A stretch of 45,117 nt of DNA from an uncultured Lachnospiraceae bacterium (GCA_910587715.1 CAJUMV010000035.1:1-45117), one strand, 5' to 3'. Positions 8,530-16,573 are shown, numbered from the stretch's first letter. Made by a program: numbers and translations. The notes: generated from the sequence alone by a model not told the origin.

Positions 8530-9480
8530 ATGAGAGAACAGGACAGAGAAGTATTTGAGAGAGCGAGGCGGTTTGTATATCGAAACGCAAGACCGCTTGA
8601 CTTGGCAAGGTGGAAATATCACTTTGAAAACGGGAGTGAGCAGGAAGTGCTTGCGGCTTTATCTGCCTATCAGAATGAGGACGGCGGTTTCGGACACGGG
8701 CTGGAGGAGGACAATATGAACCCGAACTCCATACCGATGCAGGCGTGGCGGGCGACGGTTGTGCTGCGGGAGTTGGATGGTTTACATAAGTCAGAACCGA
8801 TTATTGCAAAGCTGCTGGATTATCTGGAACACACGCCGGAATTTGACGGGGAAAAATGGAGCTATGTAGTTGCTTCCAACAATGATTTTCCCCACGCTTC
8901 ATGGTGGACATACCCTCATGCGTCGTGGTATCAGGATACGGTTCAGGAAAGATTTTCCATAAGGTACAATCCGACCGCGTCGCTGGCAGGATTTGTACTG
9001 CGGTATGCGGATGCGGAAAGCGATTTTTGGAAAAAGGCGCTTGGCATCGCGCAGGAGGCGGTGGCATCTCTTTTTCGAAACAGTGAGCTGCAGGATATGC
9101 ACGTGCTTTCCTGCTTTGTGCAGCTGCGGGAGGATATCGGGGCGGCAGGGCTTTCCGGCAGTTTTGAGATGGAGCGGCTGACAGCTTTTTTGCAGGAGCT
9201 GGTGTCTAAAACCATCACACAGGATATTTCCAAATGGGAGACAGAATATATCTGCAAGCCGTCCCAATTTTTCTGTAAGAAAGAATCTGATTTCTATGAA
9301 GCGAACAGGAATGCGGCGCAGTATGAATGCGAGTTTATTAGAAAGACACAGCAGCCGGACGGTGGCTACGCGGTGAATTGGAGTTGGGATGATTATCCGG
9401 AAGACTGGGCGGTCAGCAAGAATTGGTGGCGGGCGGAAATCACGGTGAACAACATGATTTATTTGGACAATATGGGATAA
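8530..9480 (+). CDS. Prenyltransferase/squalene-cyclase-like alpha/alpha-toroid protein
   Basis: A 316-residue soluble protein with at least two repeats of the terpenoid-cyclase toroid type: LAALSAYQNEDGGFGHGLEEDN near residue 45 and CEFIRKTQQPDGGYAVNWSWDD near 275, the QxxDGGF/Y motif of this fold. It is about half the length of a true squalene-hopene cyclase and I see no catalytic DXDD motif, so a lipid cyclase role is unlikely; such short toroids are annotated only as fold homologues. The start has AAGGAGGA 9 bases upstream. It stands alone between the AraC gene and the nucleotidyltransferase gene. Function unknown. Confidence 0.7.
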   Translation: MREQDREVFERARRFVYRNARPLDLARWKYHFENGSEQEVLAALSAYQNEDGGFGHGLEEDNMNPNSIPMQAWRATVVLRELDGLHKSEPIIAKLLDYLEHTPEFDGEKWSYVVASNNDFPHASWWTYPHASWYQDTVQERFSIRYNPTASLAGFVLRYADAESDFWKKALGIAQEAVASLFRNSELQDMHVLSCFVQLREDIGAAGLSGSFEMERLTAFLQELVSKTITQDISKWETEYICKPSQFFCKKESDFYEANRNAAQYECEFIRKTQQPDGGYAVNWSWDDYPEDWAVSKNWWRAEITVNNMIYLDNMG

Positions 9481-9630
9481 GAAAGACGAAAATGTGCGGC
9501 GGGGCATCCGAAAGGAAGAACCGCCGTTTCCTGTTTAGAGAAATTTCGGCATAAGGATTGCCAAAAGGTGGCGTGTACTGCTAAAATAATGCTGTGTATA
9601 CAAAATAGGAAGACAGCCGGGGAGTGAGAG

Positions 9631-10416
9631 ATGGTACAGGACATTTTCAACGAGTATGCAAGATTTCCGCAGGTGCGAGCCATGGCGATAGGCGGTTCCC
9701 GCGCGGTCAAAAGAAACGACGAGTTTTCGGATTATGACGTGTACGTTTATGGCACGGAGCCGGTTCCCACAGAGCAGAGGCGCGCTGTGCTTGAGAAATA
9801 TTGCGGCAGTATGGCGCTTGACAACCATTACAGGGAGCATGAGGACGTCTGTCTGATGGATGACGGCACCGAGCTGAATATCGTTTATCGCAATTTTGAC
9901 GAGTTTCTGGCGGGCATTGACCGGGTGGTGGTGCATCATGAAGTGTTGGAGGGGTGTACCACGGGCATGTGGCATAATCTTCTGACGGGCAGGATTGCCT
10001 ATGACAAGGGTGGACTTTTAGGAGCGGCAAAGGAAAAGTATCAGGTGCCTTATCCGCAGGAACTGAAAAATAACATTATCAGCTATCACATGAATCTGAT
10101 TAAATACGGCATGCCTTCCTTTATGGTGCAGATTGATAAGGCGATGAAGCGCGGAGACATGGTGAATATCAACCAGAGTGTCCACCGCTTTCTGGCTTCC
10201 TATTTTGATATTCTGTTTGCACTGAATGAAAAGCGGCATCCCGGAGAGAAGCGCCTGGTGCAGGTCACCATGGAGGAATGCAGCATTCTGCCGGCCCGGT
10301 TTGAGATGAACATCCGGCTGCTGTTAAACAGCATGTTTAAAGACCCGGCGGCGATATCGGTGGTGGATCTTATGGTTTCGGAGCTGGAGAAAGTGATCGG
10401 GGAGACGCTTGCATAG
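9631..10416 (+). CDS. DUF4037 nucleotidyltransferase-fold protein
   Basis: A 261-residue protein with a minimal nucleotidyltransferase active-site signature at residues about 21-40: GGSRAVKRNDEFSDYDVYVY (GS...DxD type), and a third acidic position in TELNIVYRNFDEFL. The C-terminal two thirds is helical and matches the DUF4037 architecture (YHMNLIKYGMPSF, RFLASYFDILFALNEKRHPGEKRL). Proteins of this kind are related to aminoglycoside and other small-molecule nucleotidyltransferases, but the substrate is not established. The start has GGGGAGTGAG upstream of the ATG. Monocistronic by spacing; followed by a structured repeat element. Confidence 0.78.
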   Translation: MVQDIFNEYARFPQVRAMAIGGSRAVKRNDEFSDYDVYVYGTEPVPTEQRRAVLEKYCGSMALDNHYREHEDVCLMDDGTELNIVYRNFDEFLAGIDRVVVHHEVLEGCTTGMWHNLLTGRIAYDKGGLLGAAKEKYQVPYPQELKNNIISYHMNLIKYGMPSFMVQIDKAMKRGDMVNINQSVHRFLASYFDILFALNEKRHPGEKRLVQVTMEECSILPARFEMNIRLLLNSMFKDPAAISVVDLMVSELEKVIGETLA

Positions 10417-10451
10417 CCTACCGATTTGGTGTATATTAATGCGAGAAGCGT

Positions 10452-10535
10452 GCGAGAAGAACTTCTAAAGCTCAGCAGCAGAGGCTGCCTCGCTAAGAAG
10501 TTCTAAGTCTCGCATAGGAGAATGCTAAAAAGCAG
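10452..10535. repeat. Palindromic intergenic repeat, copy A (double hairpin)
   Basis: First hairpin: GCGAGA (10452) pairs with TCTCGC, and inside it AGAACTTCT pairs with AGAAGTTCT, around a 22-base variable loop. Second hairpin: GGAGAATGCT pairs with AGCATTCTCC. A close copy with compensatory changes lies at 14246-14339. A degenerate third piece (GCGGCATTCTCTGC) follows near 10567. The pair brackets the argJ-argB-argD genes. Confidence 0.8.
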
Positions 10536-10628
10536 CATTCTCCGCTTAGGTTTGAGATAACGCGGAGCGGCATTCTCTGCATGGTTTAGCGGAACGGTAT
10601 GATTTGAGTGAAAAGAGGTTGAAAAAGT

Positions 10629-11852
10629 ATGAAAATCATAGAAGGCGGCGTGACTGCGGCGGCTGGTTTTGAGGCGGCGGGTGTGGAAGCGGCGATTAAA
10701 TATCAGAACAGAAAAGACATGGCGCTGATTTACAGCCAGGCACCCTGTCGGGCGGCAGGGGTTTTCACCGGCAATGTGGTAAAGGCGGCGCCCGTTTTAT
10801 GGGATAAGGAGATTGTGGCGCACGCTCTTTACGCGCAGGCGGTTGTGGTCAACGCGGGCATCGCCAACGCGTGCACGGGAAAGCAGGGATATGAGTGCTG
10901 CAGGCAGACTGCACAGAAGGCGGCGGAAGCGCTCGGCATTTCACCAGACGCCGTTCTGGTGGCGTCCACTGGTGTGATTGGCTGGCAGATTCCCGTGGAA
11001 AAGGTAGTGGCTGGCGTGGACAAGCTGGTGCAGGCGAAAGCGCACACGCCGGAAGCGGGGCTTGCGGCTGTAGAGGCAATGATGACCACGGATACGAAGC
11101 CGAAGCAGGCGGCGGTGCAGATAGAAGTCGGCGGAAAAACAGTGACCGTGGGCGGCATGTGCAAGGGCTCCGGCATGATTCACCCGAATATGAGCACCAT
11201 GCTCGGCTTTATCACGACGGATATTGCGATTTCCAAAGAGCTTTTGCAGGAAGCGCTCGGCGAGGATGTAAAGGACACTTTCAATATGATTTCCGTGGAC
11301 GGCGACACTTCCACCAATGATACGCTTGTCGTGCTGGCAAACGGTCTTGCGGGCAATGCGGAAATTACGGAAAGAAATGTGGACTACGAAAAATTTAGGG
11401 AAGCTTTACATTATATAGACGAGACGCTGGCGAAAAAGATGGCAGGGGACGGCGAGGGCGCGACTGCCCTGTTTGAGACAAAGGTTATCCACGCGGCGAC
11501 AAAGGAGGAGGCGCGGACTTTGTGTAAATCCGTGGTCTGCTCCAGTCTGACAAAAGCGATGATTTACGGTCACGACGCTAACGTGGGACGGATTATGTGC
11601 GCCCTCGGCTACGCCGGTGTGGATTTTGATCCGGCGCAGGTAGACCTTTACTGCGAGGCTGCCGGAAGCCGGATGCAGATATGCAAAGACGGTATGCTGA
11701 CGGACTATGATGATGAGGAAGCGAGCAGGCTTCTTTCCGCCCCCGAGGTAAGCGTGATCGTGGACATGCACAGGGGCGACGCTGAAGCCACCGCATGGGG
11801 CTGTGACCTGACATATGACTATGTGAAAATAAACGCAGACTATCGTAGCTAA
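10629..11852 (+). CDS. argJ: Bifunctional ornithine acetyltransferase / N-acetylglutamate synthase
   Basis: A 407-residue ArgJ that transfers the acetyl group from N-acetylornithine to glutamate and so recycles it in arginine synthesis. The family self-cleaves before a nucleophilic Thr; here that is Thr190 in HPNMSTMLGFITTD. Other ArgJ signatures are GVFTGNVVKAAPV near the N-terminus, ASTGVIGWQIP, MISVDGDTSTNDT and the C-terminal GHDANVGRIMCALGYAG. It is preceded by AAAGAGGTTG near the ATG. Whether it accepts acetyl-CoA (bifunctional) or is only the transacetylase cannot be told by eye. argB and argD follow on the same strand, but argC, normally just upstream in clostridia, is absent. Confidence 0.95.
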   Translation: MKIIEGGVTAAAGFEAAGVEAAIKYQNRKDMALIYSQAPCRAAGVFTGNVVKAAPVLWDKEIVAHALYAQAVVVNAGIANACTGKQGYECCRQTAQKAAEALGISPDAVLVASTGVIGWQIPVEKVVAGVDKLVQAKAHTPEAGLAAVEAMMTTDTKPKQAAVQIEVGGKTVTVGGMCKGSGMIHPNMSTMLGFITTDIAISKELLQEALGEDVKDTFNMISVDGDTSTNDTLVVLANGLAGNAEITERNVDYEKFREALHYIDETLAKKMAGDGEGATALFETKVIHAATKEEARTLCKSVVCSSLTKAMIYGHDANVGRIMCALGYAGVDFDPAQVDLYCEAAGSRMQICKDGMLTDYDDEEASRLLSAPEVSVIVDMHRGDAEATAWGCDLTYDYVKINADYRS

Positions 11853-11936
11853 CCGTAGTCGCGCAAGCGCGGCGACGTAGAATATGCAACCCCTCCGAGC
11901 GGACTTTTACCAATTAAAGAAAAGAGGCACAATTTC

Positions 11937-12836
11937 ATGGAACAGCAGGAAATGGACAAAATTCTGGCGAAGGCGGAGGTTTTGATTGAGGCGCTTCCCT
12001 ACATCCAGAAATTTAACAGAAAAATTATCGTGGTCAAATACGGCGGCAGCGCCATGAGCAACGAGGAGCTGCAGCGAAACGTCATCAAGGACGTAACGCT
12101 CCTTAAGCTGGTCGGGTTTAAGCCCATCATCGTCCACGGCGGCGGCAAGGAAATCAGCCGCTGGGTCGGAAAGGTCGGCAAGGAAGCAGAGTTTGTGAAC
12201 GGTCTGCGGGTGACTGACGACGAGACGATGGAAATTGCGGAGATGGTTCTTAACAAAGTCAACAAAAACCTTGTCCGTATGGTGGAGGAGCTGGGTGTGA
12301 AGGCAGTCGGCATCAGCGGCAAGGACGCCGGGCTTTTACAGTGTAAGAAAAGATATGCGGACGGGCAGGATATCGGTTTTGTGGGCGAAATCTGCGGTGT
12401 GGAGCCGAAGGTGCTCTACGACCTTCTGGAAAAGGATTTCCTGCCCATTGTGGCGCCTATCGGTCTGGACGAGCAGTTTATGACCTACAATATCAACGCG
12501 GACGACGCGGCGTGTGCGATTGCCAAGGCGGTGGGCGCGGACAAGCTGGTGTTCCTAACGGATATCGAGGGCTTGTACAAGGATATCAACGACAAGTCTA
12601 GTTTCATTTCGAGACTGACGGCATCGCAGGCGGAGGAGCTGATTGCGAGCGGCTGTATCGGCGGCGGGATGCTTCCGAAGCTGGGAAACTGTACGGACGC
12701 CATCAGGGAAGGCGTTAACCGCGTGCATATTTTGGACGGTCGGATTGCCCACTGCCTGCTGCTTGAGATCTTTACCGACCACGGTATCGGCACGGCGATT
12801 ATCGCGGATAGGGACAAAGAAACGATGTTTGACTGA
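11937..12836 (+). CDS. argB: Acetylglutamate kinase
   Basis: A 299-residue amino-acid kinase that phosphorylates N-acetylglutamate, the second step of arginine synthesis and often the arginine-feedback point. It shows the phosphate-binding KYGGSAM near residue 35, the substrate loop VHGGGKEISRW, FVNGLRVTD, NINADDAACAIA, LTDIEGLYKD and the C-terminal GGMLPKLGNCTDAI. The N-terminal helix (residues 1-25, MEQQEMDKILAKAEVLIEALPYIQKF) is the extension typical of arginine-sensitive hexameric enzymes, so feedback inhibition is likely. An 84-base gap with a small GC hairpin (GTCGC..GCGAC near 11861) separates it from argJ. Confidence 0.95.
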   Translation: MEQQEMDKILAKAEVLIEALPYIQKFNRKIIVVKYGGSAMSNEELQRNVIKDVTLLKLVGFKPIIVHGGGKEISRWVGKVGKEAEFVNGLRVTDDETMEIAEMVLNKVNKNLVRMVEELGVKAVGISGKDAGLLQCKKRYADGQDIGFVGEICGVEPKVLYDLLEKDFLPIVAPIGLDEQFMTYNINADDAACAIAKAVGADKLVFLTDIEGLYKDINDKSSFISRLTASQAEELIASGCIGGGMLPKLGNCTDAIREGVNRVHILDGRIAHCLLLEIFTDHGIGTAIIADRDKETMFD

Positions 12837-13027
12837 TTGCGAAACGCTATTTTCGTTGTTGAAATTGCACAAATAGCATAACCAACACAGACGCGCTTGC
12901 GCTCCGTTCCAGACGTAGTGGTACTAGGCTCGAAAGAACCTCGCCAAGTGCCAACGTCCTCCAAGGGTCTGCTTATGGTTATACTATTTGTACAATTATT
13001 GTAGTGCTGAGAAGCGCTTCGCAATAT
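12837..13027. repeat. Long imperfect palindrome, MITE-like, between argB and argD
   Basis: The left arm (about 12837-12895) and the reverse complement of the right arm (about 12968-13027) align: both contain ATTGCGAA.CGCT at the tip and then ACAAATAGYATAACCA. The middle (12896-12967) has further short self-complementary parts (GACGT..ACGTC). It begins right after the argB stop and ends 28 bases before the argD start. It could be a non-autonomous transposon relic or a large RNA hairpin inside the arginine transcript. Confidence 0.65.
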
Positions 13028-13055
13028 GTAAATATGATAGAAAGAAGGCAGAAAA

Positions 13056-14249
13056 ATGAGCGCAGAGATGCAGAAATATATACACGAGGCGGAGCAGGCG
13101 CTGCTCCACACCTACAACCGTTATCAGGTGGTGTTTGACAGGGGAGAGGGCGTGTACCTCTACGATGCGGATGGAAAAAAGTATCTGGATTTTGTATCCG
13201 GAATTGCGGTGTTTGCGCTGGGCTATCACAATGAGGCATACAATGACGCGCTGAAAAACCAGATTGACAAGATCATCCACACCTCGAACTACTATTATAA
13301 TATGCCGGCAATAGAGGCGGCAAAGAAACTGAAAGAGATTTCCGGTATGGATCGCGTTTTCTTCACCAACAGCGGTGCGGAGGCGATCGAGGGCGCCATT
13401 AAGACGGCGCGCAAGTATGCGTATCTGAAGGACGGGAAAACGGACCATGAGATCATTGCCATGAACCATTCCTTCCACGGGCGCACCATGGGTGCGCTCT
13501 CGGTGACGGGAAATCCCCATTACAGGGAGGCGTTCGAGCCGATGATTGGCAATATCAGATTTGCGGATTTGAATGATTTTGACAGCGTAATGGCGCAGGT
13601 AAACGATAAAACCTGTGCGATTCTTTTTGAGACCGTGCAGGGGGAGGGCGGTATTTACCCCGCTACGGAGGAATTTATGCAAAAGGTCAGGGCACTCTGC
13701 GACGAGCGGGACATCCTGATGATACTGGATGAGATTCAGTGCGGCATGGGGCGCACCGGAACGATGTTTGCATGGCAGCGTTTTGGTGTGAAGCCGGATG
13801 TGATGACGACGGCGAAGGCGCTCGGCTGCGGCGTGCCCGTGGGCGCGTTTCTGATGACGGAGAAGGTCGGAGCCAACTCCCTTGTTGCCGGCGACCACGG
13901 CACCACTTACGGTGGCAATCCGTTAGCATGTGCCGCTATATGCAAGGTGATTGAGCTGTTTAGGGAACAGGACGTGCTCGCCAATGTAAACCGGGTGGGT
14001 GCGTATCTGGAAAAGCGTCTGGACGAGCTTGTCAAAGAGTTTCCCTGCGTGGAGACAAGGCGCGGTGCGGGTCTGATGCAGGGGCTTGTGTTTGACAGGG
14101 CCGTGGGGGATATTATCACAAAGGCGCTGGAGAGAGGGCTGGTGCTGATTAATGCCGGGACGAACATCATTCGTTTTGTGCCTTCGCTTGTCATCACGGA
14201 GGAGCATGTGGACGAGATGATAAAAATTTTACGCGAATGCTTAGAGTGA
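13056..14249 (+). CDS. argD: Acetylornithine aminotransferase
   Basis: A 397-residue class-III PLP aminotransferase that converts N-acetylglutamate semialdehyde to N-acetylornithine. It has the cofactor-phosphate site FFTNSGAEAIEGAIKTARKY, the Asp of ILDEIQCGMGRTG, and the Schiff-base Lys254 in TTAKALGCGVPVGAF; the HGTTYGGNPLACA motif and the C-terminal RFVPSLVITEEHVDE are also typical. GAAGG lies upstream of the ATG. It follows argJ and argB in the same direction across the 12837-13027 palindrome, and a second palindromic repeat follows its stop immediately. Broad-substrate succinyl-ornithine activity cannot be excluded. Confidence 0.94.
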   Translation: MSAEMQKYIHEAEQALLHTYNRYQVVFDRGEGVYLYDADGKKYLDFVSGIAVFALGYHNEAYNDALKNQIDKIIHTSNYYYNMPAIEAAKKLKEISGMDRVFFTNSGAEAIEGAIKTARKYAYLKDGKTDHEIIAMNHSFHGRTMGALSVTGNPHYREAFEPMIGNIRFADLNDFDSVMAQVNDKTCAILFETVQGEGGIYPATEEFMQKVRALCDERDILMILDEIQCGMGRTGTMFAWQRFGVKPDVMTTAKALGCGVPVGAFLMTEKVGANSLVAGDHGTTYGGNPLACAAICKVIELFREQDVLANVNRVGAYLEKRLDELVKEFPCVETRRGAGLMQGLVFDRAVGDIITKALERGLVLINAGTNIIRFVPSLVITEEHVDEMIKILRECLE

Positions 14250-14339
14250 GAAGTACTTCTAAAGACGTTCCGCCATAGGACGGAACGCCAAGAAGTACTA
14301 AGTCTCACTCGGGAGAATGCTTAAAAAGCAGCATTCTCC
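14246..14339. repeat. Palindromic intergenic repeat, copy B (double hairpin)
   Basis: GTGAGA pairs with TCTCAC and AGTACTTCT with AGAAGTACT, around a different, self-complementary loop (CGTTCCG..CGGAACG); then GGAGAATGCT pairs with AGCATTCTCC. Relative to copy A at 10452 both sides of the stems change together (C-G to T-A, A-T to T-A). The first bases overlap the argD stop. Confidence 0.8.
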
Positions 14340-14376
14340 GTGTGGAATTTAGACTCGGAATATAAGGAGAATAGAG

Positions 14377-15909
14377 TTGACATTTAAGAAAAGATTACTG
14401 ATGATTCTCGCGATTGCCTTGATTGCGGGCGCTCTTTACGGGGCGGGACGGTTCGGGCTGGCGGTGCTGCCGCAGGTGGAGGAAGAGGCGGAGGAGGATT
14501 CCCTGTTCAGGCACAGGGAGACCTTGTATCTGTGGTATGCGGACGAGGGTCTTACGGATTATTTAAACGGTGTGGCGGTTGCCTACAGCGAGTATCAGGA
14601 CGAGGTGCGCGTGGTTCCCGTTTACACACAGGGATTAGAGTATCTGGAGACGATCAATCAGGCGTCTCTGCAGGGGGAAGAGATTCCCGATTTATATATT
14701 GTCGGCAATGATTCGCTGGAAAAGGCGTATCTGGCGGGGCTTGCCAGCGAGGTAAAGCCGTCGGAGGGCACGACGCCGATGGAAGAGCTGCTGCCGGGCA
14801 CGGCGGTCCGGGCGGTGACATACCATGACAAGCAAATCGGCTATCCCTTTTATTATGAGACGAGTTGTCTCCTTTACAACAAAACGTATCTGGAAGAATG
14901 GGCAAAGTCGCAGATTGTTGCCGAGCGCGATCAGGCGATAGCGGAGGATGCGCAGGAACAGGCGGACAACGGCGACGTGGAGGAAGAGATTCACGAAGCG
15001 CAGGAGGATGCGGATGTTTCCGAGGAGGAGATTGAAGCGAAGATGGAGGAAGCCATTCCCGAGTCGATAGATGAGGTTTTGTCCTTTGCGGATGTTTACG
15101 ACGCGCCAGAGCAGGTAGAAGCGGTCTTTAAGTGGGATGTATCGGATATTTTTTATAATTATTTTATTGTGGGAAATTATATTGATGTGGGTGGTGTAAA
15201 CGGCGATAATGCGGATTCCATCGGGATTTACAATGAGAATGCGATTCGGGCGCTTAGGGTGTACCAGAACCTGAACCAGTTTTTCTCGATAGATACGAAG
15301 GAAATCAGCTATGACGGCGTTTTGCAGGATTTTTTGGACGGCAAGATCGTCTACACGGTGGCGACTACGGACGCGTTGTCAAAGCTGGAAAAGGCGCGTG
15401 CGGACGGAGAATTTTCCTATGACTATGGGGTGACCAGAGTGCCGGATGTGAGCGGGGAGCTCGCTTCTGCGTCCCTGTCCGTGACACAGTGCGTCGGGGT
15501 CAACGGTTATTCAACGAAGAAGGAAATGGCAAACGACTTCGCGGTGTATCTGACGCAGTATAACACGCAGGAGCTTTATGCCAGAACGGGGAAGCTGCCC
15601 GTACACTGTGACGGGGACACTTACGACGACCCGAATGCGGCAGCTTTTTTGGAGGAATACGCCCGATCGGTGCCTATGCCGAAGATGATAGAGACGAGCA
15701 ATTTCTGGGTACAGCTCGAGATTGCCTTTGCCAGAATCTGGGAGGGCGCGGATGCCAATGATGAATTGAAGGCATTGTCTGAGCAGATAATGGGGCAGGT
15801 GCTTGGTGAAGCGTACACGGAAGAATATATCGACGTGCCGATACCCGTTGAGGAGACGGAGGAAGAAGGCGAAGAGGGAGAAGGCGGAGAAGCGCAGGAG
15901 CAGGAATAG
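14377..15909 (+). CDS. Extracellular solute-binding protein, family 1 type, orphan
   Basis: A 510-residue exported protein. A TTG start at 14377 is chosen because AAGGAGA lies 6 bases upstream. Residues about 6-25 form a hydrophobic signal or anchor (LLMILAIALIAGALYG) with no lipobox Cys. The mature part reads like an ABC sugar- or peptide-binding protein (LYLWYADEGLTDYLNGVAVAYSEYQ, IPDLYIVGNDSLEKAYLAGLASEV, GYPFYYETSCLLYNKTYLEEW). An unusual, very acidic insertion at about residues 185-230 (EDAQEQADNGDVEEEIHEAQ) interrupts it, and the C-terminus is a Glu-rich tail. No permease or ATPase genes adjoin, so it may serve a transporter elsewhere or act as a sensor. Confidence 0.78.
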   Translation: MTFKKRLLMILAIALIAGALYGAGRFGLAVLPQVEEEAEEDSLFRHRETLYLWYADEGLTDYLNGVAVAYSEYQDEVRVVPVYTQGLEYLETINQASLQGEEIPDLYIVGNDSLEKAYLAGLASEVKPSEGTTPMEELLPGTAVRAVTYHDKQIGYPFYYETSCLLYNKTYLEEWAKSQIVAERDQAIAEDAQEQADNGDVEEEIHEAQEDADVSEEEIEAKMEEAIPESIDEVLSFADVYDAPEQVEAVFKWDVSDIFYNYFIVGNYIDVGGVNGDNADSIGIYNENAIRALRVYQNLNQFFSIDTKEISYDGVLQDFLDGKIVYTVATTDALSKLEKARADGEFSYDYGVTRVPDVSGELASASLSVTQCVGVNGYSTKKEMANDFAVYLTQYNTQELYARTGKLPVHCDGDTYDDPNAAAFLEEYARSVPMPKMIETSNFWVQLEIAFARIWEGADANDELKALSEQIMGQVLGEAYTEEYIDVPIPVEETEEEGEEGEGGEAQEQE

Positions 15910-15969
15910 AAAAGGATTCCCGCGGGTCCATGGGAGATAAGAATAATTACCGACTGATATGGTCAACCT

Positions 15970-16003
15970 AAGACAGGACAGAGTAATCTGGCTTGTCTTT
16001 TTT
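15970..16003 (+). terminator. Terminator after the solute-binding protein gene
   Basis: AAGACA (15970-15975) pairs with TGTCTT followed by a run of T, with a 20-base internal region able to pair partly. It lies 60 bases after the stop at 15909. Confidence 0.5.
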
Positions 16004-16058
16004 GCGCATAGGCAGAGTAAGAAAGCGTGATAGACAGGCTGCATAACAGGAGGGAATT

Positions 16059-16490
16059 ATGTTAGGATTCTGGATCGCTATTTTATCCGGCGCACTGATG
16101 AGCGTGCAGGGCGTCTTTAACACGCAGGTTACCAAACAGTCGGGCGTCTGGGTGGCAAACGCTTTCGTGCAGTTTACGGCGCTTCTTGTCTGCCTTGTCG
16201 TATGGCTTGCCACAGACAGAGCTTCCTTTGCCACGCTCTTACAAGTGGAGCCGAAATATATGCTGCTTGGCGGCGCGATTGGCACGTTTATCACTTACAC
16301 CGTCATTAAGAGTATGGAGCAGCTCGGACCGGCGCGGTCGGTGATGTTCATTGTGGTGTCCCAGCTTATCATCGCCTATGTCATTGAAGTTTTCGGACTC
16401 TTCGGGGTGGAAAAGCAGCCCCTCGAGATGAAAAAGGTATTGGGAGCGGGTGTGATGATTGCGGGAATCGTTATTTTTAAGTGGACATAG
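16059..16490 (+). CDS. DMT-superfamily membrane protein, DUF606/YdcZ type
   Basis: A 143-residue protein with four hydrophobic helices (about 3-22, 35-53, 66-85 with the amphipathic stretch, 90-115, and a last one at 125-142). The pattern MSVQGVFNTQVTKQSGVWVANAFVQF and GGAIGTFITYTVIKSMEQLGPARSVMFIVVSQLI matches the half-size DUF606/YdcZ proteins, which are thought to work as dimers in the drug/metabolite transporter superfamily. GGAGGG lies 8 bases before the ATG. The substrate is unknown. The promoter of the following comEA-like gene overlaps the end of this gene. Confidence 0.8.
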   Translation: MLGFWIAILSGALMSVQGVFNTQVTKQSGVWVANAFVQFTALLVCLVVWLATDRASFATLLQVEPKYMLLGGAIGTFITYTVIKSMEQLGPARSVMFIVVSQLIIAYVIEVFGLFGVEKQPLEMKKVLGAGVMIAGIVIFKWT

Positions 16491-16510
16491 GGCGAGATTT
16501 ATTTTACAAT
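16482..16510 (+). promoter_or_regulatory. Sigma-A-type promoter of the comEA-like operon
   Basis: TGGACA (16482-16487), 17 bases, TACAAT (16505-16510). The -35 lies inside the last codons of the preceding gene. The transcript would begin about 16517, directly at the structured leader. Confidence 0.5.
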
Positions 16511-16516
16511 AAAGCT

Positions 16517-16573
16517 ACAGCGCATAGCGGGAAACCTCCCCGAAGGGCGATAAGCCGGAAAGGGAGACTATGC
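16517..16573 (+). promoter_or_regulatory. Structured leader that can mask the comEA-like start (possible riboswitch or RNA thermometer)
   Basis: GCATAG (16522-16527) pairs with CTATGC (16568-16573), which contains the start codon; CTCCC (16536-16540) pairs with GGGAG (16562-16566), which is the Shine-Dalgarno sequence; and GGC/GCC (16546-16556) makes an inner hairpin with a GATAA loop. The folded form would block translation. I do not recognise it as a known class. Confidence 0.45.

Noticed and set aside
11853..11936. Regulatory or mobile element between argJ and argB
   Set aside because: Only a short GC hairpin (GTCGC/GCGAC) is visible; it is too small to interpret.
16517..16573. c-di-GMP-I (GEMM) riboswitch in the comEA leader
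   Set aside because: GGGAAACC and GATAAGCC resemble parts of the GEMM core, but the second hairpin with the tetraloop receptor is missing and the whole element is only about 55 bases, so the class does not fit.
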